DNA from: Dactylonectria macrodidyma
Taxonomy: Eukaryota; Ascomycota; Sordariomycetes; Hypocreales; Nectriaceae
Length of the DNA stretch: 64,000 nt
Direction of reading: 5' to 3'
Assembly (NCBI GenBank): GCA_020744425.1
Contig: JAGMUV010000006.1
Location: 3,565,351 to 3,629,350 of the forward strand
Of this stretch, positions 1 through 11,093 are shown piece after piece. The position numbers and the translations under genes are program-made. Below the pieces are notes generated by a model, which saw only the letters and a program-made list of their open reading frames with translations, was not told where the DNA came from and did not search any database. The number at the start of each line of letters is the position of its first letter. Position 1 is the stretch's first letter.

Positions 1-144
1 GAGATTCAAGCCATTTCGGGTCATAAAGTCCGTTTCGCGGAAGTCTTCAGGAACCTGAGCCGCGAAAGAGGCTACCTCGGGGTCTTGGATGATAGTTTTA
101 GCTTGATGGACGTCAAGCTCGAGCTGGTCTTGTTTAGACGCCAT
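1..144 (-). CDS. N-terminus of an unrecognised protein, cut by the window edge
   Basis: An ATG at 144 on the minus strand opens a frame of 48 codons that runs off the left end of the window without a stop. The visible peptide is hydrophilic, begins MASKQDQLELDVHQ and has no signal peptide, membrane segment or motif I can name. The start is preceded by an ACCAAC context, which is reasonable for a fungal initiator. It is transcribed away from the Zn2Cys6 regulator at 2259, so the two could share the roughly 2.1-kb region between them, and it may be an outer member of the cluster. Function unknown. Confidence 0.5.
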   Translation of the reverse strand, partial: MASKQDQLELDVHQAKTIIQDPEVASFAAQVPEDFRETDFMTRNGLNL

Positions 145-1799
145 GTTGGTTGGCGAAGACGACATATTAGCGGAAGTCGGGAGATTTCACCCTGACTGAG
201 CGTTGGGGACGGTGGCGGCAATGACATGTAATGAAGAATGGAAGATGGCCAAGTGCTCTGGGAAAGGGGGAGACATCCAGAACATCTAGGGAGGCGCCCC
301 TTATATGCCCGGTACCAAGAGCAAGGCGGGCAACTTCCGAGTGCTGGTGGCGCAATCAAACGCTACAAGACTCTTGAACTTTCCGAGAGCGTGTGCTGAG
401 ACCAACTATCCATGGTTAGGCAGATGGCTTCCTTTGTTGGTATCTCTGACGCCATGTCCCCTTGGGATAAGAGAGTATCTCGATCCCCAGCACCGATAGC
501 CTGAACATTACCTGTAGCCTACCTTTAGCTTCTGATACAGCCTCCTTTAACCTAAACAAGGACTAGAACCCGGGGTACACGGGGTCATTCGAACTCCGTG
601 TGGCCGTCTCTCCAGAAATGCCAGGATGAATCGGCGGGGCACTCTGGGGATGTCGATTGTTGGTGGAGTTTGGACTCTGCATGATGGCAATCCCGGAAGG
701 CTAGCGGCAAGGTAGGCTACGCTGGGCGATAGGGGGCACTGTTGCAGTAGGCTACGCACCCTCGACAATCAGTGTAGTACCACTGTACTCCACGTAGTGC
801 CCACCGGGCTTAATTCCCCCCTCACTTTTGACCCAACCCCTACCGCAATTCCGAGTTCCGAATTAATCATTCAATCTGGCTACGCCCTCATGGACCGAAA
901 CTTGATTGAGCGTCGGTATTGCTCCATCTTGGCCGGCTGCGGCGGCTCCTAGCTATTGTTAGTAGCTGTCATCTCAACGCGGCGATCGATGTTGATAGTA
1001 GAAACGCGAATAGTACGGCCATGCTGAATTGAGGCACAGCCAACAGGGTTGCAGAGGTAAAAGGTTCAGCTCATGCCGGTCGCAGGGCATGGAAGGATAT
1101 TGACTAGCCGGCGAAAGTCGAATAAGTCTTACCTGATGCCCTCTGGAACTGCGAGTTACTCTAGCTTCGGAAAACCTGGTTCGAGGTTTCTTGTTGCTGA
1201 ACTGGGGCAAGTGTGTTTTAGACGTTGGATCTAGGGAGAACCCTAGATGCTATTCAGTCAATGATTTTGACCCTAACTTTATCAGTTGCCTGAGAGCGAC
1301 TCGTACCATGGTTGTAGCTTCATTTCCCAGTGACAACAGGCATGGCATTTCGAAGCTCATGCCTATTACTCCTGTCTGAAGCTTGATGATACACGGCGAC
1401 GAGGTATGGGGAACGAATGCACGGAAGTTGCTGGACTGTCAACGGATAAACCCTACCAAATTGGCTACTGTATAGTACTTTGCTTCGGTGCCCCATTGGA
1501 TCTACGCGACGGCCCTCAGTATATCACATTGACATGGAGACAAGAGGAAGGCTCGGAAGTTCCTGTTTGCTGCAGACTGGACTACAGTATGGGGTTTACC
1601 GGGGTCAGCTGGAGCAAGCTCGGAACCTTGACTTAAAATACGACTCTTAATGATTAATCTGCAACGCGGTCGGAGTGTCGGTATCTTCAATACTTTCAAC
1701 CATGAGCTTAGAAAGAACTGAAGCCCTAGCTTAGTGTGGAGGCCAGAAGGAAAACTGCCAAAGCTTGGATTGGCAGAGTTGCATGCGAGATGGCAACGT

Positions 1800-1927
1800 A
1801 CCCGGGGCTTCGCTCCCTTGAACCTTGCGATAAGTACCTTGTATGGAGCCTGAAGAGCACGATATGCAGCCTTGACAGATGGGAAAAAACCCTCCTTGAC
1901 GAGATTAACGGCCGCGACGGTCCGCAA
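1800..1927 (-). pseudogene. Possible relic of a transposase N-terminal helix-turn-helix
   Basis: On the minus strand a short stretch reads like the psq-type helix-turn-helix found at the N-terminus of fungal pogo/Tc1-like transposases: a VxLVKEGFFPSVKAAYRAL-type pattern followed by a basic RFKGAKPR segment. After that the frame loses resemblance and no DDE domain follows. This is a weak call from pattern memory alone and may be chance. Confidence 0.25.
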
Positions 1928-2107
1928 GTTTTTTTTTAAGCGTTACAGCGCGAAAAGACATGGTTTCCAGTATCCGGATTAACCTGGAGCTTGGCTTTCA
2001 GGGCGAATGCGGGGATCGGAAACGTGGAGATCGGCAAGCGTTATTGGCCTGACTTGTGTTTCCTGGTACTGTCCAAAGCGATTGAAGCTGTACCAGCTGC
2101 TCCCGCA

Positions 2108-2123
2108 TTCCGGAGATTCCGGA
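2108..2123 (+). promoter_or_regulatory. Direct TTCCGGA repeat upstream of the first regulator
   Basis: Two TTCCGGA heptamers (2108-2114 and 2117-2123) lie 9 bp apart, about 136-151 bp before the ATG of the Zn2Cys6 gene. CGG/CCG half-sites are what Zn2Cys6 dimers bind, so this could be an autoregulatory or cross-regulatory site. Inference only. Confidence 0.3.
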
Positions 2124-2258
2124 AGCATGCAAAATTTCTTACCCAGCGGGTGGGGCATGCGCCCAGTTGAAAACTCTTTGTCTCCCGCCTCGTCGGACTT
2201 GCGGCACGGCACAGACTTTTCTCCCCGCTATGTCCGACCTGAGGCATTGAATCCAGCA

Positions 2259-4373
2259 ATGGCCAGAGATAGCACTCCTCCAAGCAAACGGCGACGCAAT
2301 CGAGTCCCGGTGTCGTGTTTCAGCTGCCGGACGTTGAAGACCAAATGTGATGGCGCCAGGCCGGTATGCTCGACATGTGCCCACAGTGGGCGAGACTGCG
2401 TCTTTGTCCAGCAGGGCATATCGGGCGGCGCGGCCAACATGGTCATGGTGGACCAAGAGTAATTGATACTGCCCCACATGAAACTAGTAGGAAGATGATT
2501 GCTGAAACTCGCAGCGTGAAGCTACCTGCGTGGGTTGGAAAGTCGCCTCGAGCTGCTTGAGAAGGCCGCTCCGACTTCTAGTCCAGCTAAGACAAGAGAC
2601 CAGGGAGCTTCAACTCTGGGGCAAGCCGCATCTTCAACAGGAGCTATACGGTTGGAGCCAACAGCCTCGTCGATAGTTGTTGATGCCAATTTGTCCATTG
2701 GAGGGCTCTCGTTCACCCAGCTACTCCTGAACACTCTCTATGGCTACGGGAACGTGGAAGCACAGTCAATGGTGACGGATTCTGAGTCCCGAGCCAGGCC
2801 GCTTCATCTGACAGGAGATGATCTGTATGCGATACCTGACAACGCTGCCGATATCCTAGACCGGTATTTCACCATTCGGCACACGCTTACGCCCTTGTTC
2901 CATGGGCCCAGTGCTCGGTCGGTTTTCAATGAGGCATTGCGTTGCCCCGCGGAGGACAGGCATCGCCAAGCACTTACCTTTGCCCTTATCAACATGATCT
3001 TTGCTCTTTGCACCTCGCACTGGGTAGTCGACGTTGAAGCCAATCCTCGCACTGCACGAAGACACTACGAGATGGCCATGGCTCTACTGCAGCCGACCCT
3101 CCTACGTGACTGGCGTTTAGAGCATGTACAGGCCCTGCTGCTTGGCGCAAGATACCTCCAGACTACTAGCTGTGGTGATGAGTGCTGGAACGTGCTTGGT
3201 CTGGCCATTAGAATTGCCTATGGTCTGCGTTTGCACAAAGACCCGCCCGAGTCTGATCCCCCTCCGTTACGAGAAACAAAGCGGAGGGTCTGGTATGCCG
3301 CCTACACCCTTGACATGCACTGGAGCATGATCTATCAGCGTCCTTCGGCCACCAGAAGTGCCGACTTCTCCGTGTCTCTACCCGAAGATCTCGACGATGA
3401 CTGCATACGAGAGGACGGGGTCCTGTACCCAATGCCCAAGCGACCATCGTGCATGTCATTCTCTATTGAGATGATCAAGTTGTATCGAATTGTCGAAAAG
3501 GTTTCGGCACGGATGTCGGAGGACATGGAGATCACACAGGGCACTGCAGAGTGGGTGATGGCTCTCGATGGCGAATACCAGAAATGGCGCCGTGATCTTC
3601 CAGCGCACCTCGTACTGGACTACAATAACCCGAAGGAGCCGCACTGGATCTTGGCTCTGCGCGCAAACATGGTCCGGATTTTAATACATCGTCCGTCGTT
3701 AGGTGAAGCCCTGCATCGTTCACAGAAGGCTCCGTGGGGCCAAGACTCAATGGCCAGCCAAATCTTGCAGCTCAGTCAGAAAATATGTCTTGATGCAGCG
3801 ATGGAATCCGTCGATATTGTTGCGCTGAGGTACGAGCAAACCAAACAAACGATGGGGCTCAATTGGTTCAACATTTACTATTGTGAGTCAGCTCCTCCCC
3901 GAACTATCTCCCAAATCTGCAACCTGGGCCCTCCCTGACCAGACGCAGTGTTCAATGCCGTAATCGTCCTAGTATCTCAGGTTATCTATACGCCGTGTTT
4001 TCAAGAAAGCCCTGCGTTGGTCAAGGTGGAAAAGGCCCTGAATATGGTCAAAGACATGTCGAGCAACCATTCCTTCGCTAAACGAGCCTTTGCCTTCCTC
4101 CAAGGGTTGCTCCAGTGCATGCACCAGTCAATAGGATCTCTGCATTCAAGGGGGGATTGTGCTATACTTCCAGACAGTTTGTTGCCATCTCCGACGACGG
4201 CAGCCATGCCTATGGCATCGTCAGTAGGTCCAGAAACGTTTCCGGGCCTGCATGCGCTGTTTGGATATGCGAAGGATGTGGCGGATGATTTGCAGGCACA
4301 GCTGGAGAGCTTTGACCCCGGTAACTTCGCAGAGTCATCTTGGACCTTGGATGATCTTATTCCTGGACGGTAA
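2259..4373 (+). CDS. Zn(II)2Cys6 transcription factor with fungal-specific TF domain
   Basis: Nuclear regulator, probably of the surrounding aromatic-metabolism genes. The model joins 2259-2458, 2522-3882 and 3949-4373 (introns of 63 and 66 bp) and gives 661 residues in frame throughout. The binuclear zinc cluster has the exact CX2CX6CX6CX2CX6C spacing (Cys20, 23, 30, 37, 40, 47), preceded by a basic KRRRNR run. Immediately after the first intron a short coiled-coil dimerisation segment begins (YLRGLESRLELLE). The middle region matches the fungal_trans fold, including an RRVWYAAYTLDMHWSMIYQRPS segment. The first intron ends in AAG rather than CAG/TAG, which is forced because the nearby CAG would bring a stop into frame. 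The ATG at 2259 is chosen because it sits just before the basic region; in-frame upstream codons lack zinc-cluster-like sequence. It lies 595 bp upstream of the monooxygenase on the same strand. Confidence 0.9.
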
Positions 4374-4968
4374 AGGAAGGTTTTGATGTACATACAATCT
4401 CCAGATTTAAAAAATGCGTCAGCCAATGTGTCAGTCAATCTTTGTAGAGCGTAAGTTGCGAAGTCCTATTGACCCACACCCATCACGTCCTTCGTAGGAG
4501 GTCAGTCTCGTGGCGGACCGGAGAATGCAGAGAGGCCGGGGAGATAACAGACAGCGCCACTGCTTGTGTGGAGATGTAGAGGCGGGGTCCGCCGGAGTTA
4601 AGCAGGTCCACCCCAGTACTGGCCTCACATCAGACATCAGACACCTTGTCCGTGGCTGATCCACGATGCCCGGAGTTAGCAGGACTGAGACCGGGGTCAG
4701 GACACGGAGTGGGTTACGCGAGAAATGCGGAACACTACCAATAGATGGAATCACGGAACAGCCATGGAGGAGACCCGGGGTGCAGCGGCCAGGGAGGGGC
4801 GCAAGGGTCGGCTTAGAGGCTCACCCGAGTGACTAGGGTGTTTACGTTGTACAAGAGTATATCATCGCTCAACGTCGTCTCATCGTCCCGCGTCAGCATG
4901 GAGAGAAACTGCCATCGCTAAGACACTCTGCACAGCTATCTACGTCGCTTATCAAGAATATCGCAAAT
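4374..4968. promoter_or_regulatory. Intergenic, presumed promoter of the first monooxygenase
   Basis: 595 bp between the regulator and the monooxygenase, holding the regulator's 3' end and the monooxygenase promoter. The last 40 bp before the ATG are pyrimidine/A-rich, as is common in fungal leaders. No distinct operator was seen. Confidence 0.4.
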
Positions 4969-6399
4969 ATGTTCAAAATTGCCATCATCGGAGGCGGTCT
5001 TGGCGGACTCTTCACTGCCTTGTCGATCCACCAGCACTCGCCTTCGGAGGATATCCAGATTGATATCTATGAACAGGCACCCGAGTACAAAGAAATCGGC
5101 GCAGGTGTTGGAATTGGTCCTAATGCTGCTGGCTTGGCGGTGAAGCTGGGTCTCCAGGAGGAGCTGGCCAAGATCACAGGCACAAGGGAAGGTATCTGGC
5201 TTTCGTTTCGTCGCTTCGATGATGGATCAGATGTCCACACGGTCAGAATCCCTGGCGAAGGCAACACACCACACTTCTCGTTGCACCGAGCAGAGTTCCT
5301 GGAATTGTTGATCCGCGCAGTCCAACGACGAAGCGCAGCTACTCTGCACACAAACAAGCAATGCATATCGTTGGAGGTATATATCCTAGTGCTTTCAATA
5401 TACATGCGCTCCCCATAGCTAAGCTTTCATATAGGACAAGGGTGACACCATGCTGGTTACTTTTGTCGACGGCACGACAACCTCTGCGAACCTAGTCATC
5501 GGTGCGGATGGTATTCATTCAGTCGCTCGCAAGCACTATGTTGTATGTGCTATTTTTTCGGGGATGTGTCGTCCAACTAACTCCCTGGCAGCGTGACACA
5601 CCACAGTACGGAGGCATGGTGGTCTACCGCGGCCTGTGCAACATCGAAGATCTCGCAGACGACTGGACGCTCCCCACCTATGCTGCATTGTTCATGGCTC
5701 CCGGCAAGCACTTTCTCATCTTCCCCATCAGCGGCAACAAGATTATCAACGTAGTCGCCTTTGTCTCGACCCCATGGGAGGATTTGAGTGAAGCCAAGGA
5801 GAGCTGGACGCTCGCAGGAGACAAGAGCGCCGTCCAGAACCAGTTCAAAGACTTTGCGCCTGCAGTCCAGACCGTCATCCAGAAGATGAACACAAATCCT
5901 CTGAAGTGGATCCTATTTGACAGACAATCCTCACCAGAATGGATCTTCTCAGGAGGCAAGGTGGCCCTGCTAGGAGATGCAGCCCATGCGATGTGTCCTC
6001 ACCAAGGTCCGTCCAGTTCCTAGATTCCCATCCCAGTGCCCACGACGTAACGACTGACTTACTTTTCTATTAGGGGCCGGAGCCGGACAGGCGCTCGAGG
6101 ATGGGTACGTTCTCGGACGAGCTCTTCATGACTATTTCAAGGTCAGGAAAACAGCCCAGCCACGTCCTATTGAGGATTATCTGCATCTATACCAATCCAT
6201 TCGGTATCCCCGCTCAGAGAGAGTGCAAGAAACATCCCGGCAGGCCGGGGACTTGTACGAGATGAAGGCTGAGGAAGTCGCCGGGCTCAGCTATGAGGAC
6301 GGCCTACCGATTGTTAGGGATCTGCTGAAAGATCGTATGAAATGGATCTGGACCGAAGACATTGACCAGGTGTACGAGAAGGCCCTTGCTGAGCTGTAA
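4969..6399 (+). CDS. FAD-dependent monooxygenase, salicylate-hydroxylase-like
   Basis: Predicted cytosolic flavoprotein that uses NAD(P)H and O2 to hydroxylate an aromatic ring, in the group that includes salicylate 1-monooxygenase. Exons 4969-5376, 5435-5542, 5592-6006 and 6074-6399 join in frame to 418 residues, the usual family size. The N-terminus carries the FAD-binding GxGxxG motif (IIGGGLGGLFTAL, about residues 6-18) followed by an acidic strand end (IYEQAPE). The middle has the DG motif (VIGADGIHSVARK) and the C-terminal half has the second flavin motif (LLGDAAHAMCPHQGAGAGQA), whose last part is completed exactly across the third intron. Introns of 58, 49 and 67 bp all have GT-AG ends. 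It is the only one of the three flavin enzymes here of this subtype; the other two are a separate paralogous pair. Substrate is not predictable beyond a phenolic or benzoate-type ring. Confidence 0.9.
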
Positions 6400-6767
6400 G
6401 GTGAATCTGCAACTCTTTTAATCCAGGTGTGTATGGGCCTGCTCATATGGCTGTGTTTAGACATCGGGCTCGAAATCATAAGTCAAATAGGGCTGCTTAA
6501 TTGCTAGATGGAAGAGGAAGAAGGATTGCAGCCTAGGATGGATTGTAGGCCCGAGCTATAGGCCAGTTGTGCCTATAGCCCCGGCCCCGGGTTATTGTAC
6601 TTAGGTTTCTTCAGCTGTTGACACCAGCCTAGCACGTCATCTTGACCTTAGGGGATTCTGTAGATATCTCTAGTAGATGTCTTCATGACGATAATAAATC
6701 AACAACAACAACAACAATGGCTGTGTTTAGAACAGCGTACGAAATATTTTCGTCACATTGATGTCTA
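6400..6767. other. Intergenic, with a CAA microsatellite
   Basis: 3' flank of the monooxygenase. A (CAA)6 tract lies at 6700-6717. The 12-mer GGCTGTGTTTAG occurs at about 6452 and again at about 6719. No gene seen. Confidence 0.6.
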
Positions 6768-7702
6768 TACCCGTTGGCATTGTGGGGCAAGCTGCATGCC
6801 AACCTTGTTCTGAGGTTGGTCCCAAAACCCCTTGTCAGGTCCTTAAATTGTCACTATTTTAGTATAAAATGCCATTTTGGATCCTTTATTCTGCCTTCAT
6901 TTTAGATATATAAAATCTTTTAAAAATAGCTCTAGATTATATAGGTTATGCACTTTAAAATGGGTATATATATATATTTTTTTAAAAATTTCTATAACGT
7001 ACTTGATAAGCATGCGTTGCATCCAAGTATGCGACGCACTTATACTGTATACCTAAAAGTGTAAACTTTTAATTTTCTAAAATGGGCTATATAGTCTTAA
7101 GAATTTTAGAAAATTAATTTTAAGTAATCAACTAAAAAGGTCATAAGTTAGTATTTTTTTTAGATTTTTATCTAATTTATTTAGATTTTTAAAATTACAA
7201 ATAGAAAAAAAAACAGTACGAATAAGATTTTTTAAAATAAGTTTATAAATAAAATCTTTTAAAAATCTAAAAAAATCTTTACTTATTTTTATATACTTAT
7301 TAAACCTATTTGTAAAATATAAGCTATTTTAAGTCTAGTTTAAATTTTTAAAGAATTTTTGAAAAAGTACTGTTTTAGGTATAAATTGGAAATGCAACGC
7401 ATACTTGGATGCGACGCATGCTTATCAAGTACGTTATACATCTTAAAAAGTTTTCTCAAACTTTTTTTCCATTTAATGAAAATTGAAGGGAATTGGATAA
7501 AATAATGTCCATTTTGAAGCTCTTGATTTAGTTAGTTTGGGTCTACTTTTTGAAGATTTTATATACCTACATTAGGGGCAGAAACAGGGTCAAAAACGCC
7601 ATTTTACACTAAAAAGCGACAATTTAAGGACCTGACAAGGGTTTTTGGGACCAACCTCGGAACAAGGTTGGCATGCAGCTTGCCCCACAATGCCAACGGG
7701 TA
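6768..7702. mobile_element. Non-autonomous TIR DNA element (outer of a nested pair)
   Basis: The two ends are near-perfect inverted repeats. The first 80 or so bases after TACCCGTTGGCATTGTGGGG at 6768 reappear as the reverse complement ending at 7702 with about two mismatches, and weaker match continues to about 105 bp. Termini are TACCCG/CGGGTA; flanks read CTA on both sides, so the duplication is either TA (element 6770-7700) or CTA (6768-7702). There is no transposase frame, so this is a MITE-like element, roughly 0.93 kb. About 440 bp of its interior is a second, different TIR element. Confidence 0.85.
6995..7436. mobile_element. Inner MITE inserted inside the outer element
   Basis: A 442-bp AT-rich element with inverted ends beginning TAACGTACTTGATAAGCATG and ending with the reverse complement; about 35-40 bp match with a few differences, and a shorter match continues inward to TATACCTAAAA. 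It is flanked by TA on both sides (6993-6994 and 7437-7438), the duplication typical of Tc1/mariner-type insertion. No coding capacity. Its position inside the outer TIR element means the outer element was in place first. Confidence 0.85.
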
Positions 7703-8672
7703 CTATTGAAAGCTAGCCGCGGCTGGATGCATAGGAATTGTGTGTTATGATTGATCTGACTAGCTAGAAAAAGGGGAGACGCCGCAGTCGGCTTTGTGAT
7801 CAGCGATGTCGGCTGTTGCCTTATAAATTAGGTGTAAATCGGGACGGTGGCTAAACCCGGATTGTACGGTCGGATCCACACCAACAGGTACGCTATTTCA
7901 CTCACTAAATGTTGGTCGTTATTTTATGATGAAATTGTCTCACAGGAAACAGCTAAGTAGAGCGCAGCAACCGCCAGTACAGGACCAAGTAGAGGGTGTA
8001 AGAGATAGGTTTAACAATCGACCAAGGACGAACAAATTTGTTGCTCCAAGGCTCCGTACCAGAAGAAATTGGGTTCCCTCAGCACAAATCAGATGACTTC
8101 TGCGACCACAGGGCATGGCTAGATTCCAATAAAAACCAGCCAGGATCAAGTTTTTCAATAAGCTCCTGAGGCATGCAGCCCAGGTCATTAGAGACGTGAG
8201 ACTAGAGGGCGACTAGGCATCTAACACCAGTATATATGCTCTCAGATGGCCAACAACTTGAAATATGCCAAGTAATTTGAAAAGTAGAATAGGCAGTTGA
8301 ATTCCAAGTTTGAGTCTTGAGTATTAGCCGCAAACTTTCCATATGTTGGCTATGAGCTGGCGATTATTATGCAGCAATTGTTTACAGTGATTAATGTTGA
8401 GTACCCGAGATGAACTTGAATGACAGCGAAGACGACGCGTAGAAGTAATTATCTGATAATTACAGGCACCGTTATCTCAGTTCAGAATATCTCAACTCCC
8501 AGAGTTACGTGCCCAAATATCTTTGTTATCTCGGCCCAATAGAGAGGTAAGGCCCTCGATCAACACAAAATGGATAATTTTCTTCCTGTTATTTTTTCTA
8601 TTTCTTTTTTATATCTAATTTCTGTTTTTCTAAGGCCCAATGTTCAGGATTCTCAATTTGTATCTAATAGTT
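7703..8672. other. Intergenic, no gene seen
   Basis: 970 bp between the transposable element and the 3' end of the decarboxylase. Short frames on both strands have no recognisable domains or splice structure. Confidence 0.55.
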
Positions 8673-10255
8673 TTACTTCTTTTGCACATTCAACGCCTTC
8701 TCGGTTGTTTCAACCAGTACGTCAAACGCATTTCTCACGTGGACCTCCTCGACAAATGGAGTGCTCATGCAAAATCTGATGGCATAAATACCACCGTCGA
8801 GAACCGTGCTCGTAAGGTAGATTTTGCCCTCCTTGTTGATGGTGGTGTATACGTTCTCCGTCAACTCATTCTTGTCAGACAAGCTGGCGTCCGCGCGACC
8901 TTTGAGTCTCAGGACGATTAAAGCAAATTGTGGTACGGTAACAATCTCGAACAGGTCTGATCGGTCTTTGACCAACTGCGTGAAGAGGTCTCCGTGACGG
9001 ATTCCTTTCCTGACATGCTCCTGTAGACCTTTGACGCCAAATATCCGGATCACAAACCACACCTTCAAGCTTCGGAACCGACGACCCAATGGGATCTGCC
9101 AGTCACGATAGTCGGTTACCAAGCCACTCTCCGAGTATATGTTTCTCAGGTAAGGAGGAGTCATGCTGAAAGCGTCAATATAATGCTTCCGCTCCTGGAC
9201 AAAGGTGACGGAACAGTCGAAATTCGTCAGCAACCACTTGTGCATGTTCATGTTGAAGCTGTGGAATCGGTGAAACTGGGCAGTGAAGTGGTGGTACTCG
9301 GGGCAGACGAGCGCAGCGCCAGCATAAGCCGCATCGACGTGAACCCAAACCTCTCCCTCGCCAGGCGGGGCAACCTCTTGCAAGGCATCTGCAATAGATT
9401 CAAAGTCGTCGTAGGCACAGCAGTCTGTCGTGCCGAGTGTGGTGGTCAGGTAGAACGGTGTGAGCCCCTTAGCGCGGACCTGTTCGATGGCAGCTTTCAC
9501 GTCGGCACCGGTCAGGGAAAAGTTGTTCTTGGCCGAGACGGGAATTGCCATGAAACGGACGCCTGAGACCTGCGCGGCTTTCTTGGTGCTGGAATGCGTC
9601 GTGGCGCTACCAAGAGCCACGAGCTTGTTCCGCGCCACGGCCATGGCGTCGTCAATTTGGTCTTCCGGCACGCCTGCAGTAGCCTCTCGCAAGTACTTGT
9701 CGCGGGCGGCGACCATGACGGTCAGAATAGCCTCGGATGCTGTACCATGTATAACACCGCCGCCGAGGGTAGGGCCGGAGGATCGGTAAGTCTCAGGCAG
9801 GTTGAACATTTCTGCAAGCCAGTCGGTTACAATGGTCTCGAGCTCGGTAACGGCAGGGGAGCAGATCCAGTTGAAGGCAGAACCATTGAACGCATTCGAG
9901 TACATTTCTCCAAGCATGCCCGGGAAGCTGGACGAACAAGGGAAGAATGCCATGAAGTTGGGAGACTGCCAGTGCGTGATGCCGGGCATGATCTTGGCTT
10001 CGATGTCTTTCTGGATATCCTTCCATGGTTCGCCTTCTGTCGGGGGTTTGGAGGGAACTAGTTCACGCAAATAGCCTGGCTTCACGTTCGAAACCACTCG
10101 ACGCTCGGTGATATTCTGGTAGTAGCCCACGACTAAGGAGGGGTAACAATATTAGTATCAAGGTCGTACCAATTTCAACTGCGCTAGCGACGGCCGTTGG
10201 ACTTACTCTCGTCGAGGGATGACTGAGCCGCTTCCCTGAACTGTTCCAAATCCAT
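8673..10255 (-). CDS. PLP-dependent aromatic-L-amino-acid decarboxylase
   Basis: Group II pyridoxal-phosphate decarboxylase expected to turn tyrosine, tryptophan, phenylalanine or dihydroxyphenylalanine into the amine plus CO2 in the cytosol. Exon 1 is 10207-10255 and exon 2 is 8673-10132 (74-bp intron); the joined protein is 502 residues, normal for the family. Diagnostic features: the HVDAAYAGAALVCPEY segment (Asp at about 283 contacts the PLP ring nitrogen), the Schiff-base lysine in NMNMHKWLLTNFDCS (about Lys315), and the mobile-loop segment TPPYLRN followed by VTDYRDWQIPLGRRFRSLK. The loop tyrosine (about Tyr344) is kept; a Phe there marks the aldehyde-synthase branch in plants, so true decarboxylation is predicted. 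It is followed on the same strand by an aldehyde dehydrogenase gene (upstream in coordinates by 838 bp), but no amine oxidase is present in the window. Exact substrate unknown. Confidence 0.92.
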
Positions 10256-11093
10256 AACGCCGATAGATGTCGTTGCTAGACGTTTCAATTTGATCTTGGG
10301 CTGGGTAGAGTTGAGACGATCTTGCACATGTGCGACCCTTACAAAACTTATAGGGAAACGGCGGGGCGGTGGCGTTGAGCTTTGTCTCCCTTCGGAATAT
10401 ACAGTACCACACCCTCGTCTTGTCAGCCCCACGCTCAAGCGGTGATAGCGGACGGACCAAGGGTTTGCGTGTACCATGGACACTCCAATCGCCACCAGAT
10501 TCAAGTGATCAGGTATGTACTCTTGGCATCAACCTCATCAATCGGAACGTATCTCCGATCGGTACTCGCAGCAAAAGGGGGAGCCCGAGCCCTTAACTCC
10601 CCGGTGGCCGGGTCCGTTCTTTTCCTCAGCTTCCACCCACTCGGTGTCCGATTACCACGAACTCAGTATACCTGTCGGCAATGAGGGCAGTTCTTCACGA
10701 CAGTGCGGGGTAATCTACCCTTGAGTCATTGAACTCGGAGGCATGGGTTCATCGGCACATCGACAGTGTTCGAAAGAATTGCTCAATTAACGCCAAAGAA
10801 CCCCGCCCTCTTAGCCTCGCAACCTACCCTGTCGGAATATTATGCGGAAGCATCATGCTGAGAACAACTAGTCAATACCTCGTAGTATGAAAAATATCTT
10901 GAGGGTATACACTCAACTGCTGGCATTAGTCATGCCGCTTGACAAAACTGTGTCGTCCGCAAGCGCGTTATCCGTCATGGGAGAAGTCATGATTTGGTCC
11001 CCAATACATGACACAAATTCACGCATTGAAGACATCATCATCAACAATTCTGCAAGTTGAGATTTTGTAGAGTCAATTATAGGCTAAATTTCA
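10256..11093. promoter_or_regulatory. Intergenic, decarboxylase promoter and dehydrogenase 3' flank
   Basis: 838 bp between two minus-strand genes, so it holds the decarboxylase promoter. Frames on the plus strand here are unsupported. A GC-rich stretch with CCCCGGTGGCCGGGTCCG lies at about 10598-10615, a possible CGG/CCG-type regulator site. Confidence 0.35.

Larger units (their letters stand above)
145..2258. other. Intergenic region, divergent promoter, no intact gene
   Basis: About 2.1 kb between the left-edge gene (minus) and the first regulator (plus). Open frames here are short, overlap in several frames and lack introns or domains. A T-run lies at about 1929-1937. The only protein-like stretch is a possible helix-turn-helix transposase relic near 1800-1927, minus strand, listed separately. 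Confidence 0.6.

Noticed and set aside
8640..10074. Several plus-strand open frames of 60-155 codons opposite the decarboxylase
   Set aside because: They are antisense shadows of a well-supported coding exon and have no domains or splice logic.
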